Position numbers and translations under genes: made by a program
The notes under the pieces: generated by a model
Told to the model about the DNA's origin: nothing
What the model saw: the letters and a program-made list of their open reading frames with translations, nothing else
The model's database searches: none
Shown: in pieces, positions 8,196-14,900 of the stretch
Numbering within the stretch: the stretch's first letter is position 1
Layout: the number at the start of each line of letters is the position of its first letter
From: a bacterium
GTDB lineage: Bacteria > Orphanbacterota > Orphanbacteria > Orphanbacterales > Orphanbacteraceae
NCBI GenBank assembly: GCA_025782575.1
Contig: JALGYY010000043.1
Span: forward strand, 62,001-126,000
Direction of reading: 5' to 3'
Length of the DNA stretch: 64,000 bases

Positions 8196-8967
8196 TCACG
8201 TATTTTAAATAAAAAGCAATCCACGTTTCTCCGTAAAGCAAAGCGAGAAAACCGATCGGCGCCAGAAACACGCCGAACGGAATCGCGAAAGTGCCCGACT
8301 TCTTCCGAAACAGAATTAGAGCGATACCTACCAGGCCGCCGGCAAGGGAGGAAAGAAAGAGTACCAGAAAAACGCTCTGCCACCCGAGGAACGCCCCCAT
8401 CATCGCAGCCAGTTTGACATCGCCCCCCCCCATGCCTTCCCTCTTCCTCATTCGAAAGTAGAGCTCGGCAATCAGGTAGAGCGACCCCCCTCCTGCTAGG
8501 ATTCCGAGAAGCGAGTCAACCCACTCCCCCATGAGAACCCCATGATAGAGAAAGCCGATCGGAATTCCCGGCAGTGAGAGAGAGTCCGGGATGAGCTGAA
8601 GATCATAGTCCGTGAGTGTGATCGCGAGCATGACACATGTATAGTACAGGACGAAAGTGATTTTCCAATCGATCGGAAAACGGAGCGACACAAGAAGAAA
8701 TAGAAGAGCTGTCAGGATTTCGACGGCGGGATAGCGGGGGGAGATTCGCTTTCTGCAATGCCGGCAGCGGCCTCCGAGAAGAACCCAGCTGAGCACGGGA
8801 ATATTGTCCCAGGGTGCGATCTGCTTCTTACATTTCGGACAGGCGGACGGCGGGGTAACGATCGACTTCCCCCGTGGGAGACGGTAGACGCAGACATTCA
8901 GAAAGCTGCCTACCATGAGTCCGATCAGGACCAGAAAGGGCCTGAACAGAGGCTCGAGACCGTTCAC
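8185..8967 (-). CDS. pilD: Type IV prepilin peptidase (A24 family)
   Basis: A 260-residue inner-membrane aspartic protease that cleaves the leader of type IV pilin-like proteins and N-methylates the new N terminus. The zinc site of the N-terminal domain is present as two CxxC pairs (Cys43/46 and Cys68/71). The aspartates are in LTDYDLQLIPD and in the GxGD-type motif GGGDVK. About seven hydrophobic segments are visible. The start is GTG, overlapping the uracil-DNA glycosylase stop codon (GTGA), so the two genes are co-translated. No pilin or secretion genes lie nearby in the window. Confidence 0.93.
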   Translation of the reverse strand: MNGLEPLFRPFLVLIGLMVGSFLNVCVYRLPRGKSIVTPPSACPKCKKQIAPWDNIPVLSWVLLGGRCRHCRKRISPRYPAVEILTALLFLLVSLRFPIDWKITFVLYYTCVMLAITLTDYDLQLIPDSLSLPGIPIGFLYHGVLMGEWVDSLLGILAGGGSLYLIAELYFRMRKREGMGGGDVKLAAMMGAFLGWQSVFLVLFLSSLAGGLVGIALILFRKKSGTFAIPFGVFLAPIGFLALLYGETWIAFYLKYVIIQ

Positions 8968-9527
8968 GCCGCCCCTTTCGATTGAGTTAGAATGCGGGCT
9001 ACTTTGACGAAATCAAGATGGAACACCGGTTCGAGTCCCCGGTTGTAGAGAATGGCCGCGGGATGATAGATGGGGAGTACTGTGCGCCCCTTCCAGATAA
9101 ACATCTCTCCATGCATCTCGCCGATGGTCGCTTTCTTTCCCGCCAGAAAGCGGAGGGCGAAATTTCCCATGGGGACGATGACCTCCGGGTCAACGCACTC
9201 GATCTGCTCCACAAGAAAAGCCCCGCACATATCGATCTCTTCTCTTTTCGGGTTCCGGTTTTTGGGAGGGCGGCATTTCAGTACATTGGCGATGAACAGC
9301 TCGGACCGTGTAAGCCCCGCTTGCCGGAGCGCTTCGTCGAGCATCTTTCCCGCCTGACCGATGAAGGGCTCGCCGCCGAGGTCTTCGCTCCGCCCGGGCG
9401 CTTCCCCGATCAGGAATACACGAGCATTCCGGTCGCCGCTCCCGAACACGACGCGATTCCGCGATTGCGAAAGCGAACAGAGCTCACAGTTCTCCGTCGA
9501 TTCTCTGAGACTGTTCAGACGATCCAT
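8964..9527 (-). CDS. Uracil-DNA glycosylase, family 4 (iron-sulfur)
   Basis: A 187-residue enzyme that removes uracil from DNA to start base-excision repair. The four cluster ligands are Cys14 and Cys17 in NCELC, Cys85 in KCRPP and Cys101 in DMCGAF, the pattern of thermophile-type family 4 enzymes. The active-site motif GEAPGRSEDLGGEPFIGQAG is at about residues 41-60 and the second motif HPAAIL is near the C terminus. The ATG at 9527 follows a GAGG; a TTG one codon upstream is an alternative. The gene may be read with the upstream sigma54-driven operon, because I see no terminator in the 114 nt before it. Confidence 0.93.
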   Translation of the reverse strand: MDRLNSLRESTENCELCSLSQSRNRVVFGSGDRNARVFLIGEAPGRSEDLGGEPFIGQAGKMLDEALRQAGLTRSELFIANVLKCRPPKNRNPKREEIDMCGAFLVEQIECVDPEVIVPMGNFALRFLAGKKATIGEMHGEMFIWKGRTVLPIYHPAAILYNRGLEPVFHLDFVKVARILTQSKGAA

Positions 9528-9641
9528 CAACTCCCTCGTCGTTCTTATCGGCCGGTGAGGACGGTGTCAGAATAGTCAGGAGGAGAAGATTGAGTCCAGA
9601 GGAAAGGGTACTGTCCGGGTGAGACGGGGACGGGAGCCGTG

Positions 9642-10607
9642 TCAGATCGGCCGACCGGACCAGGCGGCGAGGCGCTTAACGGTCACCTGGTTCTCCAGGG
9701 GGTCTCCTGTAATATAGTAGATCGCTGTTCGATTCCGCCGCCGATTCCAGCACATTTCACGCACTCCATCATCCGCCTCCATGCCGGCGGTCAGCATGGT
9801 CGCCGAAGGAGAACGAATTTCCTCCATTTGCAGGAGAAGCGAAAGACGACGAGAATCCTTCCAGCCGACGGCGTCCCGATCGTAGTAGATCGACACGTAC
9901 TGACTGTTCGGCGGCTTACCAGGCGGTCTCTCTTTGTCGATCGGGGGGACGGCGCCGCTCCAATTCTTCCATAGATCGTTCTCGATGCGAATCGCTCCTC
10001 CATCCTGGAGCAAGACGGTCGTTCGGCGGAGAGACTTTCCCGCCGGCCGCAGACGGTAGAGAACGTGGCCGGCCGGCCGGTCCGCGCATGGAACGAACAT
10101 CGAAATCAGCTCCCGACCATCCTTCCCTTTGTAGAGTTGAATCTCCTTCTTGTGAAGACTGATATCATCCCAGTCCGATCGAATGTGAATTCGAAAACGG
10201 AACAGACTGGAGGGGTCGTTGGAATCGCCCCTTCTGGTCACTGCCAGGATGAGAGGATTACCTTCCAGCCTTCCCAACCGGTATTCGACTGGATCGCACT
10301 GACGCCCCGGAATGACGACCACAGCCATACTGTTGCTCTCCGCTGCTTCACTCAGCCTCATACGAAGCCAGGAGGGGAATGGCTCTTTCTCCGTAAGAAC
10401 AAGAAAACGGACTGCGTCATGACCTGAAAGGACAAGGAAGTCGAACCAGGTCTCCGAATCCGCCTCCAGTCGGCTGAGCGCACCCTCGTAACCCTCCGGG
10501 ATCCGGAGCCCCTGATCGACTGCAGAGCGGAGCAGGGATCGACCGATCCAATCCCGCTCGGCACACGCTATCTCTCTCTTGCTTAAGGGTCGGTCCTTGG
10601 TTGTCAT
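9642..10607 (-). CDS. Protein of unknown function in the sigma54-peptide operon
   Basis: A 321-residue soluble protein that I do not recognise. It has no signal peptide, no long hydrophobic segment and no clear motif. It is rich in Arg and charged residues, with a mixed alpha/beta look and alternating strand-like patterns (FRFRIHIRSDW, TAIYYITGD). The ATG at 10607 overlaps the TGA of the upstream AAA-like gene (ATGA) and has AAGGA 4-5 nt before it, so translation is coupled. A start further upstream at 10649 would overlap that gene by 46 nt and is less likely. Its place as third gene of a predicted sigma54-controlled operon suggests that it works with the exported peptide or the degenerate activator, but no function can be assigned. 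Confidence 0.65.
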   Translation of the reverse strand: MTTKDRPLSKREIACAERDWIGRSLLRSAVDQGLRIPEGYEGALSRLEADSETWFDFLVLSGHDAVRFLVLTEKEPFPSWLRMRLSEAAESNSMAVVVIPGRQCDPVEYRLGRLEGNPLILAVTRRGDSNDPSSLFRFRIHIRSDWDDISLHKKEIQLYKGKDGRELISMFVPCADRPAGHVLYRLRPAGKSLRRTTVLLQDGGAIRIENDLWKNWSGAVPPIDKERPPGKPPNSQYVSIYYDRDAVGWKDSRRLSLLLQMEEIRSPSATMLTAGMEADDGVREMCWNRRRNRTAIYYITGDPLENQVTVKRLAAWSGRPI

Positions 10608-11221
10608 GTTGTCCTTAGTCGTACCGGGTAAAGGGGATCCACCTCCCATGCTTCCTGCCCGGGAACAAGGTATGTATCACTCGCGCCTACCGCTCCCCGG
10701 TGAGGGATGGGAATCGTCAAGGTGCTCAATCGAAGCCCGAGACCCCTATTGAAATCCCCTCGAGCGACCAGATCATCGAGGGATCTCCTCGCCGTGCTGA
10801 TCACGCGGAAGGGACTCCCATTCCGGGCTGAAGCGCCGGCGTCTTCAAGAAGATCGAGTATCCCGTTCTGAACCCAGGAGGTAAGCCGATCTACCCCCTC
10901 GATGATGATCGTCCTGCCGGTGTAAGAGGACTCCACTAAGGCGTCGATTCCGCTCTCGTTCAGCCGATCGCTGCACATGAGTCGGGCGGTCTCGCCGAGT
11001 CGGAGCTCCAGGTAACGGAGGCCGCTTGCCACATCTCCTGTCAGCAAAATGTTGGCCCGGCTCCGAAGAGCGTCCGCCAGCTTCCGGCCTGTTCCATACC
11101 AATCGTATTGCGGACAGGCCTGACTCCACCCCCGCGAGGCGTTCATTCCACAGGCATCGAACGGCGCATCGATCGCGCCCGCCCCCACCAATCGAATCCC
11201 CATGATCTCTGTCTTCATCAT
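10604..11221 (-). CDS. Degenerate sigma54-activator AAA+ domain protein (pseudo-ATPase)
   Basis: A 205-residue protein that aligns with the AAA+ domain of NtrC-type activators, including the one in the adjacent 1714-residue protein. The best match is about residues 138-175: FRVISTARRSLDDLVARGDF then LRLSTLTIPIPHR, against VRIIAATRWNLKMRIAKNQF then YRLARFTIEVPPLNR. Key motifs are lost. The Walker A place reads GDVASGLR (62-69) instead of GETGTGKE, the Walker B acids are missing (IIIEGVDR), and the region with the GAFTGA loop is deleted. The arginine finger region FREDLYYR reads FNRGLGLR. There is no HTH. I infer a non-catalytic modulator, perhaps one that interacts with the full activator. The ATG at 11221 follows AGAGG; it ends in an ATGA overlap with the next gene. 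Confidence 0.65.
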   Translation of the reverse strand: MMKTEIMGIRLVGAGAIDAPFDACGMNASRGWSQACPQYDWYGTGRKLADALRSRANILLTGDVASGLRYLELRLGETARLMCSDRLNESGIDALVESSYTGRTIIIEGVDRLTSWVQNGILDLLEDAGASARNGSPFRVISTARRSLDDLVARGDFNRGLGLRLSTLTIPIPHRGAVGASDTYLVPGQEAWEVDPLYPVRLRTT

Positions 11222-11307
11222 CCAACCTCTCTGACTGGTACAGTCGCGACCAGCCGGTAGAATACGCTCGTGGGGGAGCAGGATCTGATATCGGCTTCCG
11301 TACTCTC

Positions 11308-11547
11308 CTATGGGTGTGGGAAACCCGGATCTTCCGGCTCGGACTGGGATCCGCTCCCTCCCTGGGAACCGCCGCCCGTGCCATCTCCACTCTCATCCGC
11401 CCAGGCGGAGGCAACGGGGAAGGAGATGCCCGATTGATTGTCGTTGTCATGATTCCCGCGGAGCCCCACAGGGAAAACGGCCAGGATGAGCGTGAGAGTA
11501 AGTATGAGAACGATAGATCGAGCTCGTGCGCAGACACTTCCGGTCAT
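11308..11547 (-). CDS. Small exported Gly/Ser-rich peptide, sigma54-controlled
   Basis: A 79-residue protein. The N terminus has Arg residues (8 and 10) and a hydrophobic stretch, residues 11-29, typical of a signal peptide or membrane anchor. A second weakly hydrophobic part ends in ASAWA at 46-50, a possible cleavage site. The rest, residues 51-79, is acidic and rich in Gly, Ser and Gln, has no Cys and ends in DPGFPHP. The ATG at 11547 is supported by a strong AAGGAGGT 5 nt upstream. A sigma54 promoter lies about 45 nt before the start and three palindromic sites lie further upstream. It is the first gene of an operon with a degenerate activator and an unknown protein. Signal, adhesin or structural peptide are all possible; I cannot tell which. 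Confidence 0.7.
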   Translation of the reverse strand: MTGSVCARARSIVLILTLTLILAVFPVGLRGNHDNDNQSGISFPVASAWADESGDGTGGGSQGGSGSQSEPEDPGFPHP

Positions 11548-11589
11548 GGTTGACCTCCTTTGTGTGGTTGGACGATTACGGCATTCAAT

Positions 11590-11605
11590 TGCAATGACCG
11601 TGCGA
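11590..11605 (-). promoter_or_regulatory. Sigma54 (RpoN) promoter of the peptide operon
   Basis: On the minus strand the sequence reads TCGCACG-GTCA-TTGCA (11605-11590). The sigma54 consensus is TGGCACG-N4-TTGCW, so only one base of the -24 element differs. Transcription is expected near 11579, giving a leader of about 32 nt that contains AAGGAGGT before the ATG at 11547. Confidence 0.75.
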
Positions 11606-11687
11606 GCCGCCCCAAAAAGCGGCATAGTAACCCATTGATATTTACTATCTTACGACATTTCTAAAGTGATAATAGCACAAGAGAAGA

Positions 11688-11711
11688 GAATTCGTACTTT
11701 TGTACGAATTC
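11688..11711. promoter_or_regulatory. Activator site 1: perfect 10-bp-arm palindrome
   Basis: Arms GAATTCGTAC and GTACGAATTC flank TTTT. Its centre is about 120 bp upstream of the predicted sigma54 transcription start, the normal place for an enhancer-binding protein. The core TCGTAC-N4-GTACGA recurs at 11796 and 11817. Confidence 0.75.
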
Positions 11712-11795
11712 CGAATCAGAGTTGAGAGAGGGGATAGGATCCTAACTGATTATATTTAATAAAGTTAAGATCATTCGATCGGGAGATTCACTTAG

Positions 11796-11811
11796 TCGTA
11801 CATTTGTACGA
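11796..11811. promoter_or_regulatory. Activator site 2: TCGTAC-N4-GTACGA
   Basis: A perfect 6-bp-arm inverted repeat around ATTT. Its centre is 104 bp from site 1 and 21 bp from site 3, that is, close to whole numbers of helical turns, so bound dimers would lie on the same face of the DNA. Confidence 0.7.
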
Positions 11812-11816
11812 TCAAT

Positions 11817-11832
11817 TCGTACATTCGTACGA
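11817..11832. promoter_or_regulatory. Activator site 3: TCGTAC-N4-GTACGA
   Basis: A perfect 6-bp-arm inverted repeat around ATTC, 21 bp centre-to-centre from site 2, between the peptide promoter and the end of the kinase-activator gene. The likely ligand is the Fis-type HTH of that neighbouring protein. The rest of 11548-11903 is AT-rich and non-coding. Confidence 0.7.
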
Positions 11833-11903
11833 TCACGCACAATTCCCTGAAATCACAGAATATCACTCAGCAGGGCCACTCTCTGATAGGTGAAAACCCT
11901 TAA

Positions 11904-14900
11904 TCAGGAGCGATTGGGATCACGGTCGAGACCGTACTTACGCATCTTCTTTCGGATAGTCGCTTCATGAATGCCAAGCAGTCGGGCGGTCAGGGATTGA
12001 TTCCAGCTTGTCCTGCTGAGTGCGTTCTGGAGGAGCTGCCCCTCGAACTGCGCGACCGCTTCCGGGAGCGTGAGGCCTCTCCCTTTCCGAGCTCCGTCCG
12101 CATTGATAACCCATGCCTCGCGAACCGTATCGGGGAGATCGACCAGCTCGATCCGGGAGCCGCCACAAACGACAACAGCGCGCTCAATCGCATTCGCCAG
12201 CTCCCGTACATTCCCCGGCCAGTCGTAGACTCGCAGGCATCGGATCACCTCGTCTGACAAGGCGTCCACTCTTTTGTCGTTCTGACGGGAATAGAGGTCG
12301 AGAAAGTGCCTGGCCAGCAGGTCCACATCTTCAATCCGGCGATTGAGAGGAGGTACTTCAATAGTAAAACGGGCGAGCCGGTAATAGAGATCCTCTCTGA
12401 ACTGATTCTTCGCGATTCTCATCTTCAGGTTCCATCGGGTCGCCGCGATGATCCTGACGTCCACGCGTATTGTCTGTGTGCTCCCCAGTCTCTGGAACTC
12501 CCCCTCCTGCAGGACACGCAGAAGCTTCGGCTGCGCGGCAAGAGGAAGATCTCCGATCTCATCCAGGAAGAGTGTGCCGCCATCCAGCTTTTCGAAGTAG
12601 CCGATCTTTCTTTCTTTTGCGTCCGTGAACGCACCGGGCTCATGTCCGAACAGATGAGACTCAATCAACTCCGTCGGCAGAGCCGCGATATTCAGTTTAT
12701 CGAACGGAGTCTCGCTCCGTGCGCTTTTCTCATGAATCAGACGAGCCACGAGTTCCTTCCCCGTTCCCGTCTCCCCTTCGATCAGGACCGAAATATCGCT
12801 CGTTGCCGCCCGAATCGATTTTTCCACCACGCTATTGATCGCCGCGCTCCGCCCGACGATCTCTCCGGGCTTCGTTCCGGAAGTGACCTCCCGCCGAAGA
12901 TCGGCGTTCTCCTGCTCCAGGTCTTCCATCAAGCGAGCGTTCTTGATAGCAAGAGTGGTCTGATCGGCCAGTGCGCGAAGAAAGAGTTTATCCGGTTCGT
13001 GAAATACACCCGCACGGTGACAATTGTCCAGATAGATCACACCGATCGGTTCACCCCTGAATTGAAGCGGCGCGGTGATCACAGACAAAATATTATAGGC
13101 ATCAATACTTTTTGTCTTCTTCAAACGACGATCGGTCCCCGTGTCGTCGAAGACGATCGGGACAGATGATCGCTGGGACTCGAGAAGAAGGGTCTTGCTG
13201 AATCGAGTGACGTCATCGAGATCTCCCCCCTCCAGAGACCGGGCTACCTTCATTTCGAGGCCACCGTCGGCAGTCTGCAGCAGGATAAGCCCGCGGTCCG
13301 CCCCCAGATACTCCACGGCCTTGTCCAGAACGAATTCCAGAATCTTCTGAGAATCACGAAGCGTATTGATCCCCTCCGCAATCCGGCAGATCAAGCGGAA
13401 TGCCTCCCCCATCCCATCGGACTGGGGCGAAACGGCCGCGATCAGTTCAGGCAGGAAAGCAGGAGGAGAGGCGTATCTCACAAGCCCGTAGAGCCGCTTC
13501 GCTTCTTCGATGTGACGCTTGGCCTTCCGCCGTTCTCCCCGGCGGAGGGAGACCGCCCCATAGTAGGAATGGGCGAGAGCGCGATCAATCCGCGCACCGA
13601 GCTTGGTAAAGATCCGGACAGCATTCTGAAAATGCCGGGCCTCCGCCTCGTTCCGCCGTTTGCCGTCACAGGCGCGGCCGTGAAGCATCGCCAGCCTGCC
13701 GCTCAGGAGGGGATTACGCTGTCGCTTGGCGAGTCGATCAAGCTCATCGAGTTTTTCCCGAGCCTCCCCGCTCCTGTTCCGGTTGAGAGCGCTTTCCGCT
13801 TGAAGGAGAAGAATTTCAGCCATGTTGATCTTCTCCTCCCCCTCCCTCGCAATCTCCATGGCACGGCCAAGAGTCTCCTCCACTTCATGCCACTGGCGGT
13901 TCAACTGGTGATAGCGTCCGAGTTGAATGAGCGCGTAGCCCTTCAGCCGGTCACCGGGAGCTGAATCCGCAATCGCCTTCCCTTCGGAGAGTACGTCGTG
14001 AGCCGACTGCATCTCGCCGCGCGCCATATGACAACGGGCGAGTACCATCAGCCCGCCGAACCGGATCTGAGGATGGGCACCGGCGCGATTCGCCTCGATC
14101 ACCGCGCGATCCGCCAGACGAAGCGCCTCGTCGAGTCGCCCGCGATCGATCGCCATCTGGCTCCGGCCGATATAGACTCGAAGACTTCTGCTCTCTTCCC
14201 CATACTCCCGGTAGGTCCTCTCGGCCTGCGTGAAAGCACGTTCGGCATCCCCCCATTCGCCAAGCCGATGAAGAAGACCCGCAAGATCCTCCTGGATTCT
14301 CCCCTCTTCAAGTATATCGCTCGATTGTGCAGCCAGGCCGGACGCCTTCCGAAGAAGAGCCGCCGCCTTGTCGAGATTATCGCGGGACCGGGCGATCAGG
14401 GCGAGATTCGAAAGCGGAGAAGGCGTTTCAGATGGGTGGCTTTTTTCCAGCGCTCGGAGAGACCGACGAAAACAACTCTCCGCGTTCTTCAGCTCTCCCC
14501 GCAGGAACAGGGCACCTCCCATGCGATTGTAGATCTGCCCTCGGAGGAGGGGCTCTTTCTTTCCTTTCAGAAGAGCGAGAGCCCGTTCGAGATCCCTCCA
14601 CGCCTCTTCATAGTTTCCGCTGCGCATGACGACCCAGCTCCGATCACGGAGAACAGTGGCCCACTCACTTGCAGGAACCGCCGTTTCATGCCTTCTCAAT
14701 CGACTGAAAATCCGCTCCGCATCCTGGACTCGCCCCATCTGAAAGAGAATCCAACCTCGCAGGCGTTCTCCACGCACGAGAAAGGTGATCTCTCTTTGAC
14801 GACCGGCCAGCTTGAGGGCGAGCAAACGGAGAGCGGCAAGGGCCGCCCGGGACTCACCGATCCGATTGCGGACGAGTGCCAGGCGATAAAGAACCAGGCT

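Noticed and set aside
9020-9060. tRNA T-arm-like string GGTTCGAGTCC
   Set aside because: It lies within the uracil-DNA glycosylase coding sequence, and no acceptor, D or anticodon stems fit around it.
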